Positions 14,538 to 23,928 are shown, counted from the stretch's first letter. The stretch is 64,000 nucleotides of DNA from Ruminococcus_C sp963590855 (GCA_963590855.1 CAVAQT010000007.1:1-64000); one strand, 5' to 3'. Notes: generated from the sequence alone by a model not told the origin. Numbers and translations: made by a program.

Positions 14538-17165
14538 TTATTTCTTTTTCAGTTTGACCATCTTATAGACAAATACTTCTACGATGACTAATCCCAGCAA
14601 CACTGCACCGAGTACAATAACCAGGGTGACAGGAAAGCTGCTGCTGTCCTTGTCAGCGGAAGATACAGCGGCGTTGGCCTTTTGCGTCTTTTTCACTGTG
14701 TCTTTCTTTTCATCGGAAGAAGAACTGCTTTCATCCGGATCGCCGGTCGCTTCCAGAGATTCCTGTGCTGCCGATGCCGCACCGATCACAATGCCGCCGT
14801 TGGTATCACAGAGGAATGCGCTGAGCCATGCAAGCGGTGCATTCCAGTTGATGGTGCACTCATTGACGGACCACGCTTCGATATTGTCCATATAGCACTT
14901 TGCAGGTGCGATCTCGCCTTTTTTCCAACCGCTGCCCTTGACCCAGGGATCCTGCATGCCGGAGTTAGGGCCGCCGACCAATACGCCTGCCGGAGCTTCC
15001 GGATATTCTTCGGCGATCTGATGCGCCCAGTAGCGGTGGTGCGGATACTGTACCGAGTGGTCGCCATAGCCGGTAACATAGGAGATATCCATTGGGTTGC
15101 GTCCCAGCAAATAGTCCGCGGCACTCATGACGCCGTCCAGATATTTCTGCTCGCCGGTGAGGTCATAGGCGGCGGCAAGGATAATTGCGTTGTCGGCCAC
15201 GAAGGAGTTGGAACCCCATACATATCCCTCATCACTGTCAGAATTGCTCAGCTTGCTCTGTCCATATGGCTGACCGTATCCCTGCTCTGCTTCGCGTTCC
15301 AGGTGAACATTTGCGGCTTCGGATACTGCTTTTGCTGCTTTCTCCGATAGCTTTTTGTCGGCATCCAGCGTCAGTGTCAGTGTGCCCAGAGCCGCCACAT
15401 TGCCCCAATCGAAACTGCCCACTGTGCCGGAGTCCTCGCCGCCGGAAAGTGTGGTGGGTACAGAAAAGTAGTGGTCAGACTTTTCCATGTCGCTCTGATA
15501 GGATTTGTCGCCGGTGGTGCGGTACAGTCCGCATGCTGCCCAGTAAAACTCATCGGTAGCATCGTCATCCCCGTAAGGGCCGCCGCCGATGGACTGATCC
15601 AGCGGGGCATAAAGGGCAGGGTTCTTTTTTGCAGCGGCATATGCTTTTTCCGCGGCATCCAGACAAGTCTTTGCGAAGTCCTTATCATAGCTTTCCCAAA
15701 GCCGGGACGCCTGTGCCGCGCATGCTGCCAGGTTTAATGTGGCGCACGTCGTAGGTGGTTTGATGATCCGCTCTTCGGTGTCGTCCGCCGGCGCCATCCC
15801 TAAGGCTGTCCACTTGATGTCATGTACCTTGTGATATGCCATGTCCTTGTATTCGCCGTCCTGAACGATCATTTTCAGCATCCATTCCATTTCATAACGT
15901 GCCTCGTCCAGCAGATCCGGATAACCATTGTTCTGTTCCGGAAGCGACATGGTGCCGTCGGCATAAGCGTCTTCTGTGCCTTGAGAGACTGCGCGCTCAT
16001 ACTGATTCTGCATCATCCACAGGGCAATGCCGCCGTTGACAACATACTTTCCGTGGTCGCCGGCGTCATACCATCCGCCTGTGACATCCTGTGTGCCGCC
16101 GTTGCTCTGGAGATCATCCCAGTCTGTTGTGATCCGTGCAGTATCATTGGTATGACCTGCGGCATGTGCCAGTTTTTCTGCATCGCCGGAGGTGATATAC
16201 TGACTTTCGATTTCTATTCCGCTGCGGTTCTGATAGAAATAATTCAGGGCATCATAGAGCATGCCGGAATAAGTGTCCGTGCCGCCAATGGTGAAAGAAC
16301 GGCTTACGGCATCGCCGGCTTTGAGGGTGTATGTGCCTTCTGCTTTTACCTCTGAAAAGTCCAGCGTGTGTACCTTGTCTCCGGAATCGGCATCTTCTCC
16401 CATGGGTTCGGATTTTCCGGAATACACTTCTTTGCCGCTTTCGTCCAGAACAGAGAAGGAAACGGGTTTCTCAGAATCGGAGAGCAGCGTGGCACATTTT
16501 GCCGTGTCTGGGAAATAACCGACCTGGTTCAGTACAATGTCAGAACGCTCCCATGTAGCAGGTGCAGCATAGTCATACTTGTCGCTGTCCTTGCAGATCA
16601 GAGACATATTGTCAAAGGTGAATACCGTTCCTGCCGGGACAGTATCACCACCGATGTGAAATGCCCACTCCACTTCGGCAGTACGTTTTGCCGTGAAAGT
16701 TCCTTTTACAGAGACGGTCTGATTTGCAGTGAGACTTTGTACATTCCAATAGGCGTCAAATTGACTGTCATCCGGGTTTCCGTGCCAGTCCTCGGTGAAC
16801 GGCTCTGCCATATCGCCGATCTTGGTGTAATAGGTGCAGTTGTTGCTGGCAGTGATCTCGTATGCAACTTCATAAGTACAGCCAGACTCAATGGTAAGTC
16901 CGCGGTGGCGGAACTGACAGTCCCAGCGATCCTCGCCGCCGTTGGATGCGCCGCCGGGGTTGACGATGGTGATCTGATAAACACCATCTGTCACTTCAAA
17001 TTCCATTTTTCCGGGCGCAGATTCGCAGACGTGCCAGGGCAGTCCAACGCCGTTTTCAAAATCGGTTTGCCCCAACAGCTGTCCTGCGGAAACCGGCAGC
17101 GCAGAGAGTATCCCTGCTGCCAGAACACCTGCCGTGACAGCGCTTAGTATGCGGTATCGTTTCAT
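14538..17165 (-). CDS. Membrane-anchored GH9 cellulase with CBM4-like and Ig-like domains
   Basis: An extracellular endo- or cellobiohydrolase-type beta-1,4-glucanase of 875 residues. Order: signal peptide (1-27, PVSAG); CBM4/9-like beta-sandwich (about 30-195, from LLGQTDFENGVGLPWHV to FDNMSLICKD); Ig-like CelD_N domain (about 205-292, IVLNQVGYFP to SFTIG); GH9 catalytic barrel (about 295-785). GH9 landmarks are GGWYDAGDHGKYV (paired Asp), YPHHRYW and SVNECTINWNAPLAWL with the catalytic Glu. A Ser/Glu/Lys-rich linker (about 790-840) leads to a single membrane helix and a basic tail (KMVKLKKK). No dockerin and no sortase motif are seen, so it stays tethered to the cell membrane. Monocistronic, with its own promoter. 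Confidence 0.95.
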   Translation of the reverse strand: MKRYRILSAVTAGVLAAGILSALPVSAGQLLGQTDFENGVGLPWHVCESAPGKMEFEVTDGVYQITIVNPGGASNGGEDRWDCQFRHRGLTIESGCTYEVAYEITASNNCTYYTKIGDMAEPFTEDWHGNPDDSQFDAYWNVQSLTANQTVSVKGTFTAKRTAEVEWAFHIGGDTVPAGTVFTFDNMSLICKDSDKYDYAAPATWERSDIVLNQVGYFPDTAKCATLLSDSEKPVSFSVLDESGKEVYSGKSEPMGEDADSGDKVHTLDFSEVKAEGTYTLKAGDAVSRSFTIGGTDTYSGMLYDALNYFYQNRSGIEIESQYITSGDAEKLAHAAGHTNDTARITTDWDDLQSNGGTQDVTGGWYDAGDHGKYVVNGGIALWMMQNQYERAVSQGTEDAYADGTMSLPEQNNGYPDLLDEARYEMEWMLKMIVQDGEYKDMAYHKVHDIKWTALGMAPADDTEERIIKPPTTCATLNLAACAAQASRLWESYDKDFAKTCLDAAEKAYAAAKKNPALYAPLDQSIGGGPYGDDDATDEFYWAACGLYRTTGDKSYQSDMEKSDHYFSVPTTLSGGEDSGTVGSFDWGNVAALGTLTLTLDADKKLSEKAAKAVSEAANVHLEREAEQGYGQPYGQSKLSNSDSDEGYVWGSNSFVADNAIILAAAYDLTGEQKYLDGVMSAADYLLGRNPMDISYVTGYGDHSVQYPHHRYWAHQIAEEYPEAPAGVLVGGPNSGMQDPWVKGSGWKKGEIAPAKCYMDNIEAWSVNECTINWNAPLAWLSAFLCDTNGGIVIGAASAAQESLEATGDPDESSSSSDEKKDTVKKTQKANAAVSSADKDSSSFPVTLVIVLGAVLLGLVIVEVFVYKMVKLKKK

Positions 17166-17305
17166 TTTTTTACATTCCTCCTTTATGTTATACCATTCGT
17201 TTTAGAATGCGCTTCTGCAAGCATGTGTTTGTGTATTTTTTGCTTCGATTGCATGTGATACGGCAATACATCTTACGCACAAGCTTTGTACAATATTGCT
17301 TTTTA

Positions 17306-17335
17306 ATTATAACACGATTGCTGCACTTCTGTCAA
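17306..17335 (-). promoter_or_regulatory. Promoter of the GH9 cellulase gene
   Basis: TTGACA (17330-17335), 18 bp spacer and TATAAT (17306-17311) on the minus strand. The leader to the start codon is about 130 nt and contains a GCAATA / TATTGC inverted repeat. Confidence 0.75.
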
Positions 17336-17492
17336 TGCAGAGATTTCAGACGGCATCGCAATATTTTTTCGTTGCGGAAAAACGAACCGTAAATCTGACA
17401 GATTCGCAGGATTCCTCCTTTCGCTTTGTTTGTTCAAAAACAAAAGAAACAGATACTTCATCAAAACAAATGTAAATTCTCGCCGAAAAAGC

Positions 17493-17521
17493 TAGACAAT
17501 TCCACCGAAAAATTGTATAAT
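17493..17521 (+). promoter_or_regulatory. Fucose operon promoter with embedded inverted repeat
   Basis: TAGACA (17493-17498), 17 bp spacer and TATAAT (17516-17521). The inverted repeat ACAATT (17496-17501) / AATTGT (17511-17516) fills the spacer and touches both boxes, the position of a repressor operator. The remaining 17336-17678 interval holds no convincing gene. The leader to fucA is about 150 nt. Confidence 0.7.
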
Positions 17522-17678
17522 GATATGTGGCAGCACCGTGTCGAACCGTTTGGCGGCTTTGCGCGGCATTTCGTGCTGTTTCGGAGCGCTGCTTTGGAAG
17601 CAGGCTCTCACATGCCGGTTTTAGAATGTTTCCGGCATCAGACGAGACGCATGGGGTCTCATAACACAGGAGGTTCAT

Positions 17679-18368
17679 ATGAACGAGCAGGAAATCAAAG
17701 AACAGCTCTGCGATGTCTGCCATAAAATGTGGCAGCTGGGCTGGGTGGCGGCAAATGACGGCAATGTTTCCGTAAAATTGGAGGACGGCACCTTTTTTGC
17801 AACGCCGACCGGCATGAGCAAGAGCTTCATCACACCGGACAAGCTGGTGCGGATCAACGACAAAGGTGAAGTGCTGGAGGGTGCGCCGGGACTGCGGCCG
17901 TCCTCAGAGATCAAGATGCATCTCTGCTGCTATCGGGAACGCCCGGATGTAGGCGCAGTGCTGCACGCACATCCGCCGGTAGCTACTGGCTATGCGGTGG
18001 CTAACAAAGCGCTGGATGAATACACCATGATCGAATCGGTTATTGCTATCGGTTCTGTTCCGGTAACGCCTTACGGTACACCTTCTACCGATGAAGTGCC
18101 TGAGGCGATCAAACCGTATCTCCAGGAGCATGATGTCATGCTGCTGCAAAATCACGGTGCATTGACCGTGGGCGCTGATCTCATCACGGCATATTACCGG
18201 ATGGAAACCCTGGAACTGTTTGCAAAGATCTCTCTGAATGCACACCTGTTGGGCGGCGCACAGGAGATCTCCCGGGAAAATATCGACCGTCTGTGCAGCA
18301 TGCGCGCACAGTATGGCGTGACCGGAAAGCACCCGGGTTATAAAAAATATCCCAACGGACAGAACTGA
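17679..18368 (+). CDS. fucA: L-fuculose-phosphate aldolase (class II)
   Basis: Splits L-fuculose-1-phosphate to dihydroxyacetone phosphate and L-lactaldehyde; cytoplasmic and zinc-dependent. The 229-residue protein fits the AraD/FucA family: GNVSVKLEDGTFFATPTGMSK near the start, PSSEIKMHLCCY, the zinc motif VLHAHPP (HxH) and LLQNHGALTVG with a further His ligand. It is the first gene of the fucose operon, with ribosome site AGGAGG. The next gene starts 14 bp downstream. Family members act on fuculose-, rhamnulose- or ribulose-phosphates; the fucI and fucU neighbours decide for fuculose. Confidence 0.93.
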   Translation: MNEQEIKEQLCDVCHKMWQLGWVAANDGNVSVKLEDGTFFATPTGMSKSFITPDKLVRINDKGEVLEGAPGLRPSSEIKMHLCCYRERPDVGAVLHAHPPVATGYAVANKALDEYTMIESVIAIGSVPVTPYGTPSTDEVPEAIKPYLQEHDVMLLQNHGALTVGADLITAYYRMETLELFAKISLNAHLLGGAQEISRENIDRLCSMRAQYGVTGKHPGYKKYPNGQN

Positions 18369-18382
18369 GCGGAGGTCGGATT

Positions 18383-18826
18383 ATGCTGAAACACATTCCG
18401 GCAATTTTGACACCGGAGCTGCTGAAAGTGCTGATGGAAATGGGACATGGGGATGAGATCGTGATCGCAGACGGCAATTTCCCCGGTGCAGCCATTGCGC
18501 AGCGGCTGATTCGTCTGGATGGTCATGGCGTACCGGAAATTCTGGATGCTGTGATGCGCTTTTTCCCTTTGGACAGCTATACCGATAAGCCGGTAGGACT
18601 GATGGAAGTTGTGCCGGGCGATCCGGTGAAACCCACGATCTGGGACGATTATCGGCGCATTCTGGATAAATACGAACCGGAACATGCTGAAATCGAATAC
18701 ATTGAGCGCTTTGCATTTTATGAGCGTGCAAAAAAAGCCTATGCTGTGATCGCTACGGGAGAAACGGCGATCTATGCCAATATTCTGCTGAAAAAGGGTG
18801 TTGTTCTCCCGGAGGAAGACGCATGA
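18383..18826 (+). CDS. fucU: L-fucose mutarotase
   Basis: Interconverts alpha and beta anomers of L-fucose and supplies the form used by the isomerase. The 147-residue RbsD/FucU-type protein has MLKHIPAILTPELLKVL, MGHGDEIVIADGNFP (the conserved His-Gly-Asp segment with the catalytic His) and the C-terminal ATGETAIYANILLKKGVV. It sits between fucA and the kinase and overlaps the kinase start by 4 nt (ATGA). Confidence 0.95.
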   Translation: MLKHIPAILTPELLKVLMEMGHGDEIVIADGNFPGAAIAQRLIRLDGHGVPEILDAVMRFFPLDSYTDKPVGLMEVVPGDPVKPTIWDDYRRILDKYEPEHAEIEYIERFAFYERAKKAYAVIATGETAIYANILLKKGVVLPEEDA

Positions 18827-20250
18827 TGCGCTATGTGCTGGCGCTGGACTTGGGCGCGTCTTCGGGAAGAGCCATGCTGGCAGGTTATGACGGAAAGACC
18901 ATCACGCTTCAGGAAGTACACCGCTTTTCCAATGATCCCATTGCGAGGGACGGCAAGCTGTACTGGAATATTCCCCGTCTGATGGAAGAGATCGAACAGG
19001 GAATGCAGGAGGCTTATGCAATTGCGCCGTATGAAAGCGTTGCTGTGGATACCTGGGGCGTGGATTATGGAATGTTAAAAGCAGACGGTACTCTCCTGGA
19101 ACTGCCGCGGCATTATCGGGACAGCAGAACAAATGGCATTTTGGAGAAGGTTTCTGATGTGCTCTCACCGGAGGAACTCTACCGCCGCACAGGGACACAG
19201 GTCATGGAGATCAATACGCTGTTTCAACTGATCTGTCAGCGTGACAACGGCGGCTTTGCTGCCTGTGATAAGATCCTGCCAATGCCGGATCTGTTTGCCT
19301 ATCTGTTGACCGGAACGATTTCCGCAGAGCGCTCCATTGCCAGTACGACGCAGATGCTTTCCGCAGAAACTGGCACATGGGACACTGCACTTCTGGAGCT
19401 TTTCCGCATACCAACCCGTATTTTGCCGGAAATCGCAGAAAGCGGTTCGGATAAGGGTACTCTTTCGCCTGAAATGCAGAAAAAACTGGGACTTCCGGCA
19501 ATTCGGGTGACAGCGGTCTGTGGTCATGATACCCAATGTGCAGCCTTTGCCGCACCAGCAAAAACGGCGCAGCATATCTTTTTGAGCTGCGGCACCTGGT
19601 CGTTGTTTGGAACGGAACTGGCACAGCCGGTTCTGTCGGTACAAGCTGCATCACTGGCACTGTCCAACGAGGTGGGATATGAGAAATGTGTGACGTTTCT
19701 CAAGAACATTATCGGATTGTGGCTTTTGCAGGAATCGCGCCGGGAATATGCCCGTCAGGGACAGATCTACAGCTTTGCAGAGATCGAATCCATGGCGCGT
19801 CTGTCTCATGAACCGTCCTGTACCATTGACCCGGATGATCCGGTGTTTGTGCCGCCGGGAGATATTCCGGGCCGCATTCAGGCATATTGCCGAAAGACAG
19901 GACAGCATGTTCCGGAGACACCAGGAGCGATTTTTCGGTGCATCTATGAAAGCTTAGCACGGAAGTACCGGAAAGCGCTGGAAGAACTGGAAACCTGCAC
20001 CGGAGAAACCTACCCGGTGATCCATATCATGGGCGGCGGTGTGAAGGACAGCCTGCTCTGCCAGATGACTGCGGATTTTTGTCAGCGTCTTGTGATTGCC
20101 GGCCCGGTGGAAGCCACTGTGTACGGCAATGCGGCGATCCAGTTTTTGACTTTAGGCGCAATTGCATCGCCCAAGGCGGCACACGACTGTATCGCCGCTT
20201 CTGAAACAATCCAAAAATACCATCCGAGTGCTTTTCCCGGAGTGAACTGA
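18823..20250 (+). CDS. fucK: L-fuculokinase (FGGY family)
   Basis: Phosphorylates L-fuculose to L-fuculose-1-phosphate. The 475-residue FGGY kinase has the N-terminal ATPase segment LALDLGASSGRAMLAGYDG, AVDTWGVDYGML, the substrate-region motif GHDTQCAAFA, and the C-terminal MGGGVKDSLLCQMTADF. The sequence style is that of the rhamnulokinase subgroup (RhaB-like), so by itself it could be a rhamnulokinase; the operon makes fuculose the likely substrate. Its start overlaps fucU, and fucI follows after 20 bp. Confidence 0.88.
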   Translation: MMRYVLALDLGASSGRAMLAGYDGKTITLQEVHRFSNDPIARDGKLYWNIPRLMEEIEQGMQEAYAIAPYESVAVDTWGVDYGMLKADGTLLELPRHYRDSRTNGILEKVSDVLSPEELYRRTGTQVMEINTLFQLICQRDNGGFAACDKILPMPDLFAYLLTGTISAERSIASTTQMLSAETGTWDTALLELFRIPTRILPEIAESGSDKGTLSPEMQKKLGLPAIRVTAVCGHDTQCAAFAAPAKTAQHIFLSCGTWSLFGTELAQPVLSVQAASLALSNEVGYEKCVTFLKNIIGLWLLQESRREYARQGQIYSFAEIESMARLSHEPSCTIDPDDPVFVPPGDIPGRIQAYCRKTGQHVPETPGAIFRCIYESLARKYRKALEELETCTGETYPVIHIMGGGVKDSLLCQMTADFCQRLVIAGPVEATVYGNAAIQFLTLGAIASPKAAHDCIAASETIQKYHPSAFPGVN

Positions 20251-20270
20251 ATAAGAAATGAGGAAATGAC

Positions 20271-22070
20271 ATGTATCCTAGAATTGGTATCCGTCCCGTA
20301 ATTGACGGCAGACAATTTGGTGTTCGTGAGGATCTGGAAGAACAGACCATGAACATGGCATATGCTGCCAAGGAACTGATCGAATCGAATCTGCGCTATC
20401 CTGATGGGACAAAGGTGGAGTGTGTGATCGCTCCCACCACCATTGGCGGCGGCGCAGAAGCATATGAATGTGAAACCTTTTTCCAGACCCAGAATGTCTG
20501 CGCGACCTTGTCTGTCACACCCTGCTGGTGCTATGGCAGCGAGACCATGGATCTGAACCCGCTGACCATTAAGGCAGTCTGGGGCTTCAACGGAACAGAG
20601 CGCCCGGGCGCAGTTTATTTGGCAGCATGCATGGCCGCCCATGCACAGCGCGGACTTCCGGCGTTTTCCATCTATGGACACGATGTGCAGGATAAGGACG
20701 ATCAGAATATTCCGGCAGATGTTCGGGAAAAGATCCTGCGCTTCGCAAAGTGCGCTGTTGCTGTTGGCGTAATGCGCAATAAGGCATATGTAGGACTGGG
20801 CGGTGTTTCCATGGGCATTGCCGGCTCGTACTGCAACTCCGACTTTTTCCAGAAATACCTGGGCATTCGCGCCGAGTGGGTAGATCTGACAGAGATCCTG
20901 CGCCGCATCCATCTGGGAATTTACGATCACGATGAATACGAAAAGGCATTGGCATGGGTCAAGGAGAATTGTCCGGAGGGCTATGATGTCAACAAAGATG
21001 TGCCCGAGGATAAGGAAATCGATCCGTTTGGCATCAAGAAGCCCCGGACACCGGAAGAAAAGGCAAAGGAATGGGAATTTATTGTCAAGTTCACACTGAT
21101 CGTGCGGGACATTTTCTATGGCAATCCCAAGCTTTTGGAAATGGGCTGGGAAGAAGAGAGCCACGGCAGAAATGCCATTTTGGGCGGATTCCAGGGTCAG
21201 CGCATGTGGACAGACTGGCTGCCCAATGGCGACTTTACCGAAGCCATTCTCAATTCCAGCTTTGACTGGAACGGAAAGAAAGAACCGACCATTCTGGCGA
21301 CAGAGAACGACGGCCTGAACGGTACTGCCATGCTGTTCGGCAAGCTGCTGACCGGTACGGCAACCATTTTTGCTGATGTCCGCACCTATTGGAGTCCGGA
21401 GGCAGTAAAGCGTGTGACAGGCGTAACACCTACGGGAAAGGCTGCAAACGGCTTTATCCACCTCATCAACAGCGGTGCGGCTGCACTGGACGGCACTGGT
21501 GCCTGCAAGGATACCGATGGAAACGGCGTCATGAAGCCCTGGTGGAATGTGACAGATCCGGATATTCAGGCGATGCTGAAGGCAACAGACTGGGCACCGG
21601 CAAACCTGGGCTATTTCCGGGGCGGCGGCTTTTCTTCGCATTACCGTACTCGTGCAGAAATGCCGGTAACAATGATCCGTTTGAACATCCTCAACGGCAC
21701 ACAGCCGCTGCTGCAAATCGCAGAGGGCTATACTGTTGATCTGCCGGATGAGATCCATAAGCCGTTGGATGAGCGCACCGACAAGACCTGGCCGACCACC
21801 TGGTTTGTGCCGAATCTTACCGGTGAGGGCGCATTTGCAGATGTGTATCATGTGATGGCAAACTGGGGGGCAAACCACGGCTGCCTGGCATATGGGCATA
21901 TTGGCGCTGATCTGATTACACTGGCAAGCATGCTGCGGATTCCGGTTTCCATGCATAATGTACCGGAAGAACGGATCTATCGTCCGCACACCTGGAGTGC
22001 TTACGGCACAAAGGATCTGGAGGCGGCTGACTATCGCGCCTGCGCAGATTATGGCCCGATTTATCGATAA
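20271..22070 (+). CDS. fucI: L-fucose isomerase
   Basis: Converts L-fucose to L-fuculose in the cytoplasm, using Mn2+. At 599 residues it is full length. It opens with YPRIGIRPVIDGRQFGVRE, characteristic of FucI. Further marks are VECVIAPTTIGGGAEAYEC, TPCWCYGSETMD, the active-site segment ATENDGLNGTAMLFGKLLTG, and the C-terminal RGGGFSSHYRTRAEMPVT and HNVPEERIYRPHTWSAYG. It is last in the operon. No fucose permease or fucosidase gene is in the unit, so uptake must be encoded elsewhere. Confidence 0.97.
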   Translation: MYPRIGIRPVIDGRQFGVREDLEEQTMNMAYAAKELIESNLRYPDGTKVECVIAPTTIGGGAEAYECETFFQTQNVCATLSVTPCWCYGSETMDLNPLTIKAVWGFNGTERPGAVYLAACMAAHAQRGLPAFSIYGHDVQDKDDQNIPADVREKILRFAKCAVAVGVMRNKAYVGLGGVSMGIAGSYCNSDFFQKYLGIRAEWVDLTEILRRIHLGIYDHDEYEKALAWVKENCPEGYDVNKDVPEDKEIDPFGIKKPRTPEEKAKEWEFIVKFTLIVRDIFYGNPKLLEMGWEEESHGRNAILGGFQGQRMWTDWLPNGDFTEAILNSSFDWNGKKEPTILATENDGLNGTAMLFGKLLTGTATIFADVRTYWSPEAVKRVTGVTPTGKAANGFIHLINSGAAALDGTGACKDTDGNGVMKPWWNVTDPDIQAMLKATDWAPANLGYFRGGGFSSHYRTRAEMPVTMIRLNILNGTQPLLQIAEGYTVDLPDEIHKPLDERTDKTWPTTWFVPNLTGEGAFADVYHVMANWGANHGCLAYGHIGADLITLASMLRIPVSMHNVPEERIYRPHTWSAYGTKDLEAADYRACADYGPIYR

Positions 22071-22196
22071 ACCCAACTTTTCTGCATGTACTTGCGGAAT
22101 GCTGTTGATGTGTTTTGTTTAGAAGCATCAACAAACTCTAAGAAGCTGGATACCGCACCTTCGGGGCGGATTCCATAAATTTCAGTTGCGCGCAGA

Positions 22197-22232
22197 AAGC
22201 CGTTCCCGGGATGCACCCTGGGGACGGCTTTC
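22197..22232 (+). terminator. Hairpin after the fucose operon
   Basis: AAAGCCGTTCCC pairs with GGGGACGGCTTT around a short loop, 127 bp past fucI. The T-tract after it is short (CTTTCGC), so termination is likely but may need help. The rest of 22071-22440 shows no convincing gene; a short minus-strand frame at 22138-22335 is discussed under rejected items. Confidence 0.65.
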
Positions 22233-22444
22233 GCATTGCTTTCACTGCGGAAGATTCCGGCAGCGGCGGCGTTTGCTGCAGCGCGGCGCAGGTCAGCGCA
22301 GCAGCGGCAAGTTTACGTTTCCAAACGGGCTGCAAGAAGGCAGCACTCCTTTCAGGGCAGATTTATCGGCTTTCTGTATAGTATATTATGAAACACGCTG
22401 CAATATGTTCGCAGCTGTCATCATTTCTATTCGCTTTCTGTGCG

Positions 22445-22473
22445 TTGACAAACCTTGCATCAGGTGCTATAAT
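22445..22473 (+). promoter_or_regulatory. Promoter of the deacetylase-btuR unit
   Basis: TTGACA (22445-22450), 17 bp spacer and TATAAT (22468-22473), with TG-C extended -10. About 80 bp before the start codon. Confidence 0.85.
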
Positions 22474-22555
22474 GACAGCAGCGAGAAGAACTTGTCTCTG
22501 CACTATTTCTTGTGGAAACGCGTTCTAAAACTGAAAATGTAAAAGGAGCATGCAT

Positions 22556-23263
22556 ATGGACTGGAAAAAGAAGTATAAAAAGGCACTGACATTCAGCTAT
22601 GATGACGGCAATGAACAAGACAAAAAGCTGCTGGAGATCCTGAACCGCTATGGCATGAAATGTACTTTTAATGTCAATACCGGATTGGATCACGATCATG
22701 GCACCTGGACATATCGGGATGTTCTGGAAGTGCATCGGCTGAATCTGGCGGAGTGCCCGGGTTTGTATGACGGACACGAGATGGCAGTGCATGGAGTATA
22801 TCATTATAACCTGACTGAACTCTCTCCGGCGGAACTGACCGCAGAATTGCAGGGGAATGCCGACGCGATCCAAAAGATCTACGGAACAGCTCCTGTGGGA
22901 ATGGCGTACCCGTACGGTGTCTACAATGATGCGGTTATTGCAGAACTGCGGCGAATGGGAATCGGCTATGCCCGCGGGGTGGAGAGCTCCCATTCCTTTG
23001 CAGTGCAGGACGACTTGATGCGATTCCGTCCTACCTGTCACCACGATGATCCGATGCTGTTTGATCTGGCGGAACAGTTTTTGCAGTCGGAACCGGAAAC
23101 ACCGCAGATTTTTTATGTCTGGGGACACAGCTATGAACTGGAAGGACAGCAGAACTGGGATCGATTGGAGCAGTTCTGCGAGATGATGGCAGGGAAAACG
23201 GATATTTTCTACGGTACTAATCGGGAAGTCTTGCTGCCGGAATGGGAGAATCGGGAAAAATGA
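22556..23263 (+). CDS. Polysaccharide deacetylase-family protein (NodB-like)
   Basis: A 235-residue metal-dependent carbohydrate deacetylase-like protein with no signal peptide, so probably cytoplasmic or acting on small sugars. NodB motifs are FSYDDGNEQD (motif 1, Asp-Asp), the metal pair in MAVHGVYHYNL (HxxxH) and AYPYGVYND (motif 3). A distal ...FYVWGHSYEL supplies the late His. Start at 22556, 6 nt after AAAAGGAG; ATG at 22550 is too close. The stop overlaps the start of the next gene (ATGA). The substrate is unknown. Confidence 0.85.
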   Translation: MDWKKKYKKALTFSYDDGNEQDKKLLEILNRYGMKCTFNVNTGLDHDHGTWTYRDVLEVHRLNLAECPGLYDGHEMAVHGVYHYNLTELSPAELTAELQGNADAIQKIYGTAPVGMAYPYGVYNDAVIAELRRMGIGYARGVESSHSFAVQDDLMRFRPTCHHDDPMLFDLAEQFLQSEPETPQIFYVWGHSYELEGQQNWDRLEQFCEMMAGKTDIFYGTNREVLLPEWENREK

Positions 23264-23784
23264 GTGGTTTGGTGCATGTTTACTGCGGTGACGGCAAAGG
23301 AAAAACAACGGCGGCAATGGGACTTGCGATGCGCTGTGCCGGCTGGCAAAAGGCTGTGCTTGTGGCACAGTTTATGAAACAGGATCATTCCGGAGAACGC
23401 CGTGTTCTGGAACAGCTGCCGCAGGTGACGCTTTGGGAAACATATCCCAGCGCAAAGTTTTCATTTCGTATGACAACAGAGGAAAAGCAGGCAGCAGCGG
23501 CGTGGTATCAGACGCAGTTTCGAGAAATTGTTAATACCGTACAGCAAGGCTCGTTTCGCCTTTTGGTGCTGGATGAACTGCTTTCCTGTATTTCCTGCGG
23601 CTTTTTGCCGGAGCAGGATGTCCTCAGTTTTATCAGCAGCCGTCCGGAAGAACTGGAAGTTGTCATTACCGGCAGAAATCCCAGTCCGGCACTGCTGGAA
23701 CAAGCGGACTATGTTACAGAGATGACACAGCAGAAGCATCCTTATGAAAAGGGAATTGCGGCACGAAAAGGGATCGAATATTAG
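23260..23784 (+). CDS. btuR: Cob(I)alamin adenosyltransferase (CobA/BtuR type)
   Basis: Transfers adenosyl from ATP to cob(I)alamin or cobinamide to form the B12 coenzyme. The 174-residue protein has the P-loop YCGDGKGKTTAAMGLAMR at the N-terminus, VLVAQFMK, LLVLDELLSCISCGFL (Walker B-like) and VVITGRNPSPALLEQADYVTEM, then HPYEKGIAARKGIEY, all typical for the family. It overlaps the deacetylase stop codon (ATGA), so it is translationally coupled to it. Why these two are paired is unclear. No other B12 gene is nearby. Confidence 0.94.
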   Translation: MSGLVHVYCGDGKGKTTAAMGLAMRCAGWQKAVLVAQFMKQDHSGERRVLEQLPQVTLWETYPSAKFSFRMTTEEKQAAAAWYQTQFREIVNTVQQGSFRLLVLDELLSCISCGFLPEQDVLSFISSRPEELEVVITGRNPSPALLEQADYVTEMTQQKHPYEKGIAARKGIEY

Positions 23785-23856
23785 CGTGTGTTTCCGCGCA
23801 TTTTATAGGAACACACTTTAGGCAATACTGCAAAAATTCACCTATTGACATTGCTT

Positions 23857-23898
23857 AAAAAACAGCGGTATGCGCATTTCAGGCGCATACCGCTGTTT
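23857..23898. terminator. Terminator between btuR and the patatin gene
   Basis: AAACAGCGGTATGCGC and GCGCATACCGCTGTTT form a 16 bp perfect stem with a short loop. A and T runs flank it, so it serves both converging genes. Confidence 0.9.
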
Positions 23899-23928
23899 CT
23901 GTATCATATCCAATTTGGTCAAACATAT

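Noticed and set aside
20082..22076. Minus-strand open frame of 664 codons opposite fucI and the end of fucK
   Set aside because: Antisense to an unmistakable isomerase; Cys/His-rich composition and no start signal.
22138..22335. Short minus-strand frame with a signal-peptide-like start (KRKLAAAALTCAAL)
   Set aside because: It crosses the terminator hairpin after fucI, has only a TTG start 13 nt from AAAGGAG and no similarity I recognise. Kept as unproven.
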